Assembly: GCA_024349245.1 (NCBI GenBank)
Contig: JALDNG010000022.1
Span: 15,547,501-15,611,500, forward strand
Origin: Neodontobutis hainanensis
Taxonomy: Eukaryota; Chordata; Actinopteri; Gobiiformes; Odontobutidae
Length of the DNA: 64,000 bases
Direction: 5' to 3'
The notes under the pieces: model-generated
Seen by the model: the letters and a program-made list of their open reading frames with translations, nothing else
Database searches by the model: none
What the model was told of the DNA's origin: nothing
Translations under genes and position numbers: made by a program
Part shown: positions 19,700 to 31,800 of the stretch, piece by piece
Layout of the letters: each line of letters begins with the position of its first letter
How positions within the stretch are numbered: the first letter of the stretch is position 1

Positions 19700-20880
19700 A
19701 TTTGGTTTAGGTTTTTGTTTGCTGATGATGGTGCGGTATGGAAAAGAGGTAGAAAATCTGATTATGTGTTTAAAAACCTCCAAGAAGGTATTAGGCAAGT
19801 AGGTAAAGGTAATGCTAGTCACACAGAAAAGGAATAGACAGTGTGACCTAAAGTTTTATCAAACCAACTTTACAATTTCTAGGGGTCCACTTTGATACAC
19901 GACTGACTTGGAACTGTTTTATTAGTAATTTTGTTTAAAAAAAATGTAAAAAAGTAAGTGTCTGCTTTTTCAAGTTTTGAATTTAAAAAAGTACTTTTGT
20001 TTCTGAACTTTCCTTTTGTCAGTCTTTCATTTGGCCAGCAGATCTGCTCTGGAGGACAATTGAGCCTAGGGTAGATTTAGAATCATTGCTAATTAAGAAA
20101 GATGTAGAGCTGTGAAGTGCTTTTTATAGTAGATTTGAGAACAGTACCCTTGTTTCAGAATACAAAGTGGAAATAAGTAAGCATACTGACTTTTTGAATG
20201 CTTATTCTGTTTGAGATGTATGCCATATATCTCCTGAATGGATATGTTTTTGTGGGTAGTGACAAAGTGTCTGCTTTTTCAAGTACTAGGTCAGGTAGAT
20301 CTAAATCATGACTGGCTTTATTGTTTAAAGTTTTGAGTCTTCATTCTAAGTTAATTTCAGAAGGAACAGACATTGTATGATCTCAGTGTTGATCTCATGG
20401 CCCATCTTGGAAAATTAGAGGGGAAAAGTATTATTCGCAAAAATATAAGTAAGATATGGCAGCAGCAGTGGGAACACGAAACAAGGGGTAGACGTCTTTA
20501 TGAGATTCAAAGGACCATAGCCACAATCAGACATGGGAGGAATAGGAGGGAGGAAGCTATATTACCAAGACTTAGAATTGGACATATACAGTTAAATAGT
20601 ACATATTACAGGATAGGGGAAACATCAGTCTGCACTATGTAAGTTGCCAAATACCGGAAACAGTGAAACAAGTCACCTTGGGCTGTCCTGCATATTCAGA
20701 GGAAGAAAAAAATCTGATGAGACAAATGCAACGTGATCAAGGACGACCTAAGTAATGGACTGTATCAGAAAATTTTAACTGCAGTAACTATTAGCAACAG
20801 TAGATGGCGGTAATACAACTAAATGGACGTATGCCTCCAAATCCCAAAGAAGAAGAAGAAGAAGAAGAAGAAGAAGAAAG
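19700..20880 (+). mobile_element. I-clade-like LINE 3' fragment with GAA tail
   Basis: Decayed frames encode ADDGAVWKRGRKSDYVFKNL (RT catalytic region) and later QRTIATIRHGRNRREEAILP and LRIGHIQLNSTYYRIG, a C-terminal region typical of I-like elements that carry an RNase H module. The 3' end (AGATGGCGGTAATAC, then CAAATCCCAAAGAAG) runs into a (GAA)n tail at 20846-20880, as in this group. It ends 170 bases before the klhl26 start codon. Confidence 0.75.
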
Positions 20881-21051
20881 ATAGCTCGCCGCTCTATTTA
20901 CCTCAGGACCATCGTCTGACAGCTACGCGCCATCCGAGCATCAAACAAGGCTAATTTAATAATTTAATGCACAATGACAAGGCCGTTTGGGTACATAACC
21001 TGTTTGTAACCCAAAAGAAAATGCCCTATGTACGTTGCTTTGTGCTAGAAG

Positions 21052-21764
21052 ATGGCGGAGTCGGATGGTGGGGATTTGGCTTCGATACTTTCTCAGAACA
21101 GGTGAGTGGCCTGGGGTTAGCAGCTGCAGCCGAGCTACTGTTTGTGTCACTTAGCTCCATTGGTTTGCTCCAGATAGCATCCTTCTGAGTGAGAGCAGTC
21201 TCCGCAGCTTAGAGGTTCTGTGAACAACACGCGTCCCTTTTTAAGAACGTTCCAAGGCCGCTGAGAGAGTCCAGGAAACACCGAGGAACTGTGTGGGCCT
21301 CCGGACATTTTTTCACAGTGTCAAATGTCATTTGAGTAAAACATGATGACAGGATGGGTTTCTCTCGGATTTTGCACAAAGCAACTCAGTGTTCAGTAAT
21401 TATGTGACAATATCATAACAATAAATTAACTCACTGGATAACAGTAAGTTACCTTACACTGGTTATGTTTAAGTCAGTGTTTAAAATTCTGTTGTAAGTT
21501 CAGTCTATCTAACCATATTGATAGCTAGACACGTATCATGCATGTTTGTAGGCCTATTTCTCTCTCTTTTTTTATATCTGTTATTTTTTTTTATGTGATC
21601 TGTTCAGCCACAGTAGTCTTTAAACGACACTGCTTATTGCTGTCACAAAGATAAACAAGACATTACTGGGATGTTTCCTCCTGTGTGAAGATCTCACTCA
21701 TGCAAAAACACTTTGCTCTCCTAAATGCATTATCCTGTGTGCCATTAGTTCACACTTATATAAA

Positions 21765-21819
<55 letters not shown>

Positions 21820-24083
21820 TGTGTGTGTGTGTGTGTGTCTGTGTGTGTGTCTGTGTGTGTGTCTGTGTGTGTGTCTGTGTCATTAGTTGGAAGTGTCCAG
21901 GTATTGCTTATTGTTAGTGGTTTCAAAACAGGTGCCAGGTTACACAATGTAACAGTGCCTTTCTGTTTTGTTCCAGTATGGCTAATAAGAATCACAGCCT
22001 CCGCTGTACATTCTCAGCCCCAAGCCACAGTGCCACTCTCCTTCAGGGCTTGTCAGTCTTACGGGCTCGGGGCCATCTTCTCGACGTTGAACTGGCCATT
22101 AATGACGAGCGCTTCCAGGTCCATAAAGCTGTGCTGGCCTCCTGCAGTGATTACTTCAGGTTTGTCCGATTTACAGGACTCACTGCCCATTGACCTTTAC
22201 TTTTAATTTGACTAAGGGTTTCACTAAGAGCGGTATAATGTGCACATCTGAGTTCACACAGATTTACAGTGGATAGAACAAACAGAATCCTGTTATTATC
22301 ATTTGTTTTGGACCTTTACTGTCTTTGTAAAAACATTTTTGTAAATAAAATAGCTCACCAAAATGACCAAACAATTGTAAATTAAAATTGTCATTTTTAC
22401 ATATTGTCTTAAAGAAAAAGATTGTGATGTAGAAAAATATATTTTTCACACATTTGTATTTAAATTTTAGTTTCACTTGTGAGCTTCTTCTTGTATTGCA
22501 GAGCAATGTTTACTGGAGGTATGAGGGAGTCAAACCAAGACACCATTGAGCTGAAGGGTTTGTCTGCCCGAGGCCTGAAACATATCATTGACTTTGCCTA
22601 CAGTTCAGAAGTCACTTTAGATTTGGACTGTATTCAGGATGTCCTCGGGGCAGCTGTCTTTCTACAAATGGTTCCTGTGGTGGAGCTTTGTGAAGAGTTT
22701 CTCAAGTCAGCGATGAGTGTGGAGACGTGTTTACACATTGGTCAAATGGCCACAACCTTCAGCCTGTCTTCCCTAAAAGAGTCAGTGGATACTTTCACTT
22801 TCCGACACTTCCTCCAGATTTCTGAGCAGGAGGACTTTCTGCACATTCCTATGGAGCGTCTTGTCTTCTTTTTACAAAGCAACAAACTGAGAAACTGTAG
22901 TGAAATTGACCTCTTCCATGCAGCTATTAGATGGCTACAATATGATGACTCCCGTCGGGCTCAAGCCAGTAATGTGCTCTGCCACGTGCGTTTCCCGTTG
23001 ATGCGTTCATCTGAGTTGGTCGACAGCGTACAGAGGGTGGACATCATGGTCGAGGATGTGCAGTGTCGCCAGTATCTCCTTGAGGCCTTTAATTATCAGA
23101 TACTTCCATTCCGACAGCACGAGATGCAGTCCTCGCGGACACTCATTCGCTCAGACATCATTTCTCTGATAACTTTTGGTGGAACACCTTACACTGACCA
23201 TGACCGCACAGTGAGCTCTAAAGTGTACCACCTTCCTGACGTTGGTTCACGCCAGTTCAAAGAGCTAACAGAAATGGAGAGTGGATGCAGTCACGCTTGT
23301 GTAGCTGTTCTTGATAACTTTGTTTACGTCATTGGGGGACAGCATTTGCAGTACCGCAGTGGAGAAGGAGCAGTGGAAAGCTGTTTTCGCTACGACCCAC
23401 TTTTGAACCAGTGGCTGCGTATTCAACCCATGCAAGAGGCACGTATCCAGTTTCAGCTCAACGTACTGCATGGACAGTTGTACGCCACTGGAGGGCGTAA
23501 TCGCTCTGGCAGTCTTTCCACAGTTGAATGTTACTGCCCAAAAAAGAACGAGTGGACTTTTGTTGAACCATTGAAGCGCAGGATTTGGGGGCATGCTGGG
23601 ACAACTTGTGCTGATAAGCTCTATGTTTCTGGTGGTTACGGTGTCTCCCATGAAGACAAGAAAACTCTTTATTGCTATGACCCAGTGTCTGACCAGTGGG
23701 ACTTCAAAGCTCCCATGAATGAACCCCGAGTGTTGCATGCAATGATTAGCTCTCGGGAGCGGGTGTACGCTCTGGGAGGCCGTATGGACCATGTGGACCG
23801 CTGTTTTGATGTGTTAGTGGTGGAGTACTACATTCCTGAGAACGATCAATGGACCACTGTGAATCCCATGAGAGTCGGGCAGTCTGAGGCTGGCTGCTGT
23901 TTACTTGACAAGAAGATTTACATAATAGGGGGCTACAACTGGCACTTGAATAATGTCACAAGCATCGTGCAAGTTTACAACACAGAGACGGAGGAGTGGG
24001 AAAGGGACCTGCACTTCCCCGAGTCCTTTGCAGGCATCGCTTGCACACCAATTATACTTCCACAAAACACCACACAGCACTAG
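21052..24083 (+). CDS. klhl26: Kelch-like protein 26
   Basis: Three exons: 21052-21101, 21977-22159, 22502-24083 (stop TAG); 604 residues, against 615 in human. Order: short variable N-terminus (MAESDGGDLAS), BTB domain from about residue 45 (LLDVELAINDERFQVHKAVL, AMFTGGMRE), BACK domain (about 150-250), then six kelch repeats with paired glycines (YVIGGQHLQYRSGEGAV, YATGGRNRSG, YVSGGYGVS, YALGGRMDHVDRCFDV, YIIGGYNWHLNN). The sequence is nearly identical to mammalian KLHL26 over long stretches. Known: BTB-kelch proteins are substrate adaptors of cullin-3 ubiquitin ligases; the KLHL26 substrate is little known. The start was chosen because it lies in frame across the first intron and matches the human N-terminus; a second ATG at 21978 is possible. 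Its downstream neighbour is crtc1, as in human. Confidence 0.97.
21767..21880 (+). repeat. (TG)n microsatellite in klhl26 intron 1
   Basis: A pure TG tract with interspersed TC interruptions (TGTGTC) toward its 3' end. The ORFs across it are repeat artefacts. Confidence 0.95.
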
Positions 24084-25430
24084 CTGTTGGACCGCTCGAC
24101 TGTGACAATTTGATTGTGCTCTTTCTGCTGACCATCTGCCAAGTCCACACTATTGCTGTGGCCTCCAGTGGGTTTCATTGGAGACCTAAACACTGTGGTG
24201 TAAGCTTGGTGTATGTTTTGGTTAAATTTTTTTTTTTACTAAAGCATCACTAATACAACTAAACTATTTGTTTCATATAATAACTAAAGGTTATTAACTG
24301 ATGACCTTCATGATGTATTATAGTTTAGTTAACTAATCTCTAAGTAACACAACTAAATGTTTTTATTTATTTTTATTATTTATTTTAATATGAAATATAG
24401 ACTGGATTCTTTATGGAATTGCAGACAATGCATTTTTTTTATTTTATGCAATCATCATTTGCAGGGATCACAACAAGCTTTAATCTTAAGTTGATTTTGC
24501 TGTGCAAATGTGTTTTGATTGTACTGGATTTTAGTGGTTGTCATTTTTTTATTTGTACCACAATTATAAGACAAAGTTGAACAGTATTTTATATGCCTGT
24601 AGGCCTCACAAGTCTTTACCACAAGCTATATATAAGTGCACAATAATAATTGCACAAACGGAAGATTTTCCATGTTAAACCCCATTGCCCATATGTTTGA
24701 AGCTAAAACCCACTGACACTAACCGTTTCCTGTGGACCTCTTATGGCAGCTGCATTAGTCCTTTTATGTGCGTCTCTTCAAGTGTCAGTGTGCTGCTCTT
24801 CACGTTAAACAAGTGCTATGTCTCGTCGATGGTTTGAATTTGTTTCACCGGAATGTTCTGTTTCCTTTAAAACTTTTAAAGTACAGTACAGTAAAGAACA
24901 CTTTTGTTCAAAGCCAGACAAGGCTGCTGTGTGCTTATATGATTGTGTTGCACTTTCACAGAAGTATGACTCTGCTTCTGTTGCTCTTGTTAATGTGGTC
25001 AGTGTGTGTACGGAAGATCCAATATTACCGTTCTTGTTGTTTTGATTTCTCTTTGACCATCTCAGTGGTGGTCAGCTCTGTTTTAATTCCCGTTTGCCTT
25101 AGTGTCTGTACTCTTATTTGTACCACAAAAGCACATTATGATTGAAGTGCAATATTTACTAAACTTCTCTAGGTAAAGAGGAATGTAGACATATGTGTAG
25201 CTTTATGTGCATAATTTATTAAAGATGTGTGATTTAAAATAAGATTGTGTTGCTGTAATCTATGAGCTGAATGAAAGTTTTAAACTTAAATTGGGGCCGT
25301 TTACATTTGCTTTTTGCCATCATAGTCATTTTAAACTAAACCAAAGGTACTTGCCAAAAGGTAAACATGAAATATATTGAGGACATAACTACTACTTTTA
25401 TTTTATAGTTTGGCCCTCAATAAATGTGAG
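24084..25430 (+). other. klhl26 3' UTR and intergenic DNA
   Basis: Non-coding AT-rich sequence after the stop. Candidate poly(A) signals are ATTAAA at 25218-25223, followed by TG-rich sequence, and AATAAA at 25419-25424. No other feature is seen before the crtc1 promoter. Confidence 0.6.
25218..25223 (+). terminator. Candidate klhl26 poly(A) signal
   Basis: ATTAAA followed by a TG-rich stretch (GATTGTGTTGCTG) within 30 bases. AATAAA at 25419 is an alternative. Confidence 0.4.
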
Positions 25431-25835
25431 TTCTGGTTTAACCCAAGTCATGAGTTTAAGTAAAATTGAGATTTTAAGTGACTTTAAGTGAACCTTAGCA
25501 TTCTGTAATATAATTGTATCATTTTTTTTTGTTATTGACCTAGAGCTACTCAAAACGTCCCTCTTGTGTTAAGAAAACAGACACACATTGTTCAGATGGA
25601 CATTAAGAGGGGAGGGGAAGGGGGTCCATTGCGTATAATAGTCCTGCATTTTATTGGTTTGCTGTTTCAAATAACATAACCACCATTTAAAAAAAAAAAA
25701 AAAAAAGTCCTAATAATACATGATCCATGTGCCAAAAGGGTGCCCCTCAGCCCAGCGCGGTGGTCGTGCGTGTTGACGACACAGAGGCCTGTTGTGGTGC
25801 GTAACGTGACATTCCATTGAGAAGAAGAGGGAAAG

Positions 25836-28800
25836 ATGGCGTCCTCTAACAATCCTCGCAAATTTAGCGAAAAAATCGCTCTACATAATCAGAAGCAGGC
25901 GGAGGAGACTGCCGCGTTTGAAGAAGTGATGAAGGACTTGAACGTCACCAGAGCTGCGCGGGTGAGACGTTTGTGACACGGCTGTTTACCTTTCTGTTGC
26001 ATCGCTGTTTGGCACCTAACAAACGCTGCGGAAATGAATCAGAAAGGCTGGGATGCTAAGTATCTGTGAAGTTACAAACGCCTTAAGCTGTATCGATGCG
26101 ACACTAACGCATTATGTCTGCACTCTCGCTTTTTCGAACAGTTGTTGAGGCAGAGTAGTCTTCGTGGCGAGGCGTTAACCTGCGTTAGCTCATCGGGTTT
26201 GTGGATAATGTGCACCTGTGCTCCGTCTGAGCTGGATTCAGACACTGCTGACATTTTAAACAGCGAACAACTGGCTTAATCACGGCGTAAAGATGTGTTG
26301 CTTAACGGCGCTTTGCCCACTTTAAACGACATTAACGCAGCATTATCTTTGACGTTATTAAAGGTTAACGGTTAACGGTTAACAGTGAGATGTTATCAAC
26401 GGCTCCTGTTGTTTTTTTAATACTGTCAGTTACAAAAGGCCATGGTGTTTTTACTACAATACGGAAATTATCTGACACAGCTAACACAAATCTGCATTAA
26501 ATCTTATTTATAAATGTAAATATAGTATCTTGCTTGCAACAGATTTAAATATATGTTTTAATTAATTAACATAAACAAACTTAAGCAACTTTCATCACTG
26601 CATTTGATTATGATTAACAGATTTATCTAAAATAAAATCGGAAAGAAACGTTTTATGATTTGCCAGCTATAAATAAACAACTTGTTTGATACTAACCTAA
26701 TTGTTTTAGTATGCTATAGATACTATTTCCAATAATTATTTATAATGCTATTCAAATGTTTCTCACTCCTGGATTATTTAAAGACATCATTTGCAGGGTT
26801 CTGGTCAGATGTTTCTAAATAAAACTAATCCCATCTTCTCTTGTATTGGTCATCAGGGAATAAAACTCAAATCCTGGTTGATTCTGGCTTCTGAATGAAC
26901 TAAAAATGGAAACATTACAGAAGTAATTAAAGTAGAAAACCTGCCATTTACAGACAAAGGTTGCACTTGTGGTTCCTGTCTTTTGCTGGAAATGAATGAA
27001 ATGATGCCCATTTTTTTAATCCCACGCTGCATCAGTGTTAAACTGAGTTGCAGGAAGAGGGCTAATTATAAGTCGGTTTTGTGGTCTTTGTTGGAATTTG
27101 TTGTCTTGTCATGAAAACATCAGTGTAATTGCAATTGTTTAGCCCTTTCATGCTTGCACCTCAGCAAATAGTATGACTTTGACAACAATATTCAAAATTG
27201 TCAAGGATTATTGTTTGACGTGTCCTGTGGAAAGTCTCCACTGTTGCCATTTCAATAGATTCATTGATCATCAGCTGTTTTTCTGCCATGAAAGATGCCA
27301 TCTGCTCATTGATTTTACAATTATAAAAGCCACCTTCGCACAGCTCATCATGTTTTATTCATTGATTTATTTGTTTAACTTGTATGTACAGTGGAAGGCT
27401 TCTCTCATTTTTTTGCATTTGTGTGTCAGATCAGTCATTCACACATGCTTTCATGCAATTTTACTTTGCACAGTTGCAGTTGCAGAAGACCCAGTATTTG
27501 CAACTAGGGCAGAATCGTGGACAGTACTATGGAGGCTCACTGCCCAATGTCAATCAGATTGGAAATGGCAACATTGACCTGCCTTTTCAGGTGAGCCCTG
27601 TCAAATGGTGAATGAACGGTTTATTCTCTTGTACTTTGGGAAGATTGGCCTGAAATGAGAAGTTCAGAAATACCCTTCTAGTGATGTCCCAACATGGTTC
27701 AGCAGAGAAAGGAAGCCACTACAGTTAACTACAAGGATACCATTTTCACCTGCAATTTGGTTTCTAAAATTAAAGTGTATCATTGCTTGTCATGGCTTTC
27801 CATCTTTGAACACATTTGCCAACTCCAGCATCAGTATGAGGGGCCCATGGCTTGACTCATGATGAAAGAAAAACATTTGCACCATTAAACCTTTTAAAAG
27901 CATTATTCCATGGTAATGATGTTGTTGTTTTTAATCTTAAGGGTAATTGATTTTAGTGTGTTTACCTCAGAACTCTGTGCTGGACACCAGTCGGACCACC
28001 AGGCACCACGGGCTGGTGGAGCGCGTTTACCGTGAGCGAAACCGCATCACGTCTCCTCACCGAAGACCCCTGTCAGTAGACAAACATGGACGCCAGATAT
28101 CCTTTAACCAAGAGGAATGAAGGGCTTAGTGCGTAATGATAAAAGCAGATGAAATATTCAGCGCTGAACAAGGTAGTTATTTCTTTTCAACAGATTTCAA
28201 ATGAGTCTGATCAGTTTTCTTCACCACATTAAGTGCAAGGCTGTTGTTAAACGCGATGGGAAAATGTTACTCCCTTGGTGACAGATTTATTTCTAAGAAC
28301 AAAATTTGTTTCACTGTGTTGGGAAAACAAGGCCCTGTCTGAAGCATATTGTTGAGTAAATGAATCCTTATAACACTTGTCTGTGGTTATCAGAGTTAAT
28401 CGTCTAAATCTGCGTGAAGAGGCATGAAAATATGGATTAGCGCAGACCAGTTTTTCATCATTTCTTCTTTATTGCCCTTAACTAAATTTACATCGACAGC
28501 TGTCCCTACAGCTCGGTTTACCTCTCCCCACCGCCAGACACAAGCTGGAGAAGGTAAGCCAACTCCCACCTTGCTCTTACTCTCATGGCATGACATGTCA
28601 AGTTTTTTTTCTCGTCCTTTTTTGACCCATTGTAGCTAAAAAAAAAAAAAAAAACAGTAGAAATGATTTGTACTAGGGGACACTGTAGACAATCCACTCC
28701 TTAGTCTTTAACCCCTCAATCACTAATGTTGCACAATATAGAAGACTATTGTGAACTCAATTAGTGAACGATTTTGGACACTACCTCCACGCTTTTATGT

Positions 28801-31800
28801 CATGTGACTCCAGTGTACATGTTAAATCAGCTGAACTGCACTGATAATGGACTTCTGTAATAAACTATGGATATAAATAAAATGTTAGTGATTGTCTACG
28901 TGTTTTATTCAAAAAGTCCATTAATGGATAAAACTAGTGCAGCTCTTATTGCCTTAAGAGGGAGGCTACTATCTTATATCCATCTGTACAAACTTAGGTT
29001 CAGCTAACCTTTGTAATTTGCATTGTAACAGCTTGGATTACTATTTATACCTGATGACAGTGCCACAGAAAGTTAAGCTTGTCTCTAAGTCGTCTTTACT
29101 TAAACCTGACGTGAAAAGATGCTGCGTAACTCCAACAACTCCCAAAGCATTTTGACTGTCTAGTGACTTTTACTGATGCATTGTGAGAAAGTTTCAGTGC
29201 ACTACATATCCGTCACTAGACATAAAATGAAACAACACAATATGTTAGATCAATCATAGTTAGATTTGTAGCATGTCATTGAACTGTATGACGACAACTT
29301 TATATACTGTATATGCCAACATTCAATGAACCCTTAAGTGGTTTGATATTGAGGCCTTTCCCGAGCCTCTCTAAAAAATAACTCCTGCTGAATTATTCTG
29401 TTCTATATCTGAAGGAAATGGTATGTGATATGTTTTTAGATACAATCTGTAAGTTTTTCTCAAAAGGAAGAGAATCAAGGTTGCTCTGGTGAGTTGGCAG
29501 TTTTTTGCTGACTTCTCATCTTTCTCACACACACAGGACAAATTCAGACTCGGCCTTACACCAGAGCGCCATGAATCCTAAACCCCAGGAGGTGTTTGCA
29601 GGAGGATCACAGGAGCTGCAGCCTAAACGGGGTAATGGCCGATCCTGTTACAGAGACACAGAGATGCTTTTATTTATTAATGCACTAATGCAAGCAGCAA
29701 ACCTTAAAGCGTCTGAAAGGTTTGATGTTACTCAGCTCTTGGTTTTTTGTGAAATATTTCGAAAGACCCATACTGATTTCAGTGTTAGCTTTTGGTACAG
29801 CACTTTTTTTTTGAATGAGGCTGATTGAAAGCTCTGATCAATAATTCAGTGTTTATGTGTGAGACATCGATTTCAAGATTGGCAGGGATACAGTCTGTCT
29901 GGTGATCACTGTGCTATTTTTAGGCACAGAAATCCAACGCGCCTCTCTTCTGCATGTGTTCTTGTTTATCGATGACTCATTTTCTGTGACGATTTAAAAT
30001 GTCATGCTTTCAAGTCAAACATCTGTTTCTTGATGTTTTATTAATTAGTACTGCTGCTAACAGTGCCTGGGACAGAAAACTCTGAGTCGAACGCGGACAA
30101 GGATGTTCAAAAACAGCTGTGGGATGAAAAGAAGGTATTTCAAATGAGTCAAGGTGTAAGATAAAACTATTCTTCATATAATAAATGTGCACATTAGCAA
30201 GTATTAGTGGTTCATTTTGTTTTGTCTTTAGGATGATTCCTCAAAGCAAAACACATGTGATGTCCCAGGAATCAAGTGAGTAGTTAGGAGTGTTTGTTGT
30301 CTATTTGAAAAAAAACAGTTGCATGATATTTAATGTGTTTTGTCTTTTAGCATATTCCCATCACCAGACCAGGAGATAAACACGTCCGTGCTCCCAGCAG
30401 CACACAACACTGGAGGCTCGCTGCCTGACCTGACTAACATTCAGTTCCCTCCACCGCTGTCCACTCCACTCGACCCAGAGGACATGGCCTTCCCCTCTCT
30501 CAGCTCCTCCAACAGCACAGGCAGCCTCACCACCAACCTCACGCACCTGGGCATCAGCGCCGCCAGCCACGGTAACACACACAGCCAGTTTGAAACAGGG
30601 TTGTATGGGCTCTCCCTGAGACGGGAACCAGAGCAAGTGAGACTGTTCAGTTGTACGTCACACTAAACTGACTGAGAACCTTCACAGACATCACACTAAA
30701 CAAACAAATTAAAAAAGTAAATATATATATACTTTAAAACTACTGTAAGTACACTCTGTAATGTAAAATAATTCTTTCTACAGATTTGTTATTTTATTAG
30801 TCTGAAATGAGTCTGGGCAATCAAACTTTATTGTTCCAGAGGGAAATTTGTCTTGGGCTAAAGTGCAATGCAATAATAAATTACAATAAAAAATACAAGA
30901 GTCATGAAAAAATGGTTTTGGTTAACTGGCAGGAACTTACATTTACATTTATTCATTTAGCAGACGGTTTTATCCAAAGCGATATATATTGAGCTTTTAA
31001 TTACCAGTGTTGCAGCCACTGGTGGGTTAAGTGTTTTGCTTAAGGACACAACGGTAGTATGAACTGTGGGGAGAGTGGGAATTGAACCACCTAACTTCCG
31101 GTTGAAGGACAACCACTGAGTTTTTAGTTATTTAGCAGACACATCGATTTACACAAAGTTTCCAATCACCAGTGTTACATTTACATTTTTTGTTGACGCT
31201 TTCATTCAAAGCGACTTACATTAAGGTTCCATTCACCAGTGTTACAGCTGAAACACCACTGGCTGTGTCTGTGCAATGAGCAGTGACTGTTGAATAATGC
31301 AAATTAGCCATGTGCAGACAGAGCACTTTAGCTTTTTTTACTTAGTGTGGCCTGTTAATTATTTTAGACCTGGTCTATGGAGACAGAGAGGGCCCAAACT
31401 AAAAGGCATCCAACCTTAACTGCTTCATTTTCACTTTGAGGATAATACACGCTGCTGTTGTCAAGCATTATAATTCAAAATATACAATAGATTTGAACCT
31501 TTTTAAGGTTGGTATCAAAAATTATAAAAAAGAACATTAGCTATCTTTTTTTCTTTTGTGTGTTTTCTTAATATTTGATGACTGTTTTTTCCAGGCATCC
31601 CCACCTCTCAGCCCAACATGACTGGAACGTCTCAGCGCCGGCAGCCCCCTGTGGTGCCCCTCACCCTGACCTCTGACCTCCATCTCCAACAGTCTCCACA
31701 GCAGCTCTCCCCTACTCTCACCTCCCCTGTCAACATCACACAGGTAATGTTCATACTGAATAAAGGAAAACATATAGAGAAGCTCGGTCATGCCCCTTCG

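Noticed and set aside
21685..22206. Long ORFs with VCVCVC or THTHTH runs on both strands
   Set aside because: They are translations of the (TG)n microsatellite joined to klhl26 exon 2 in a wrong frame.
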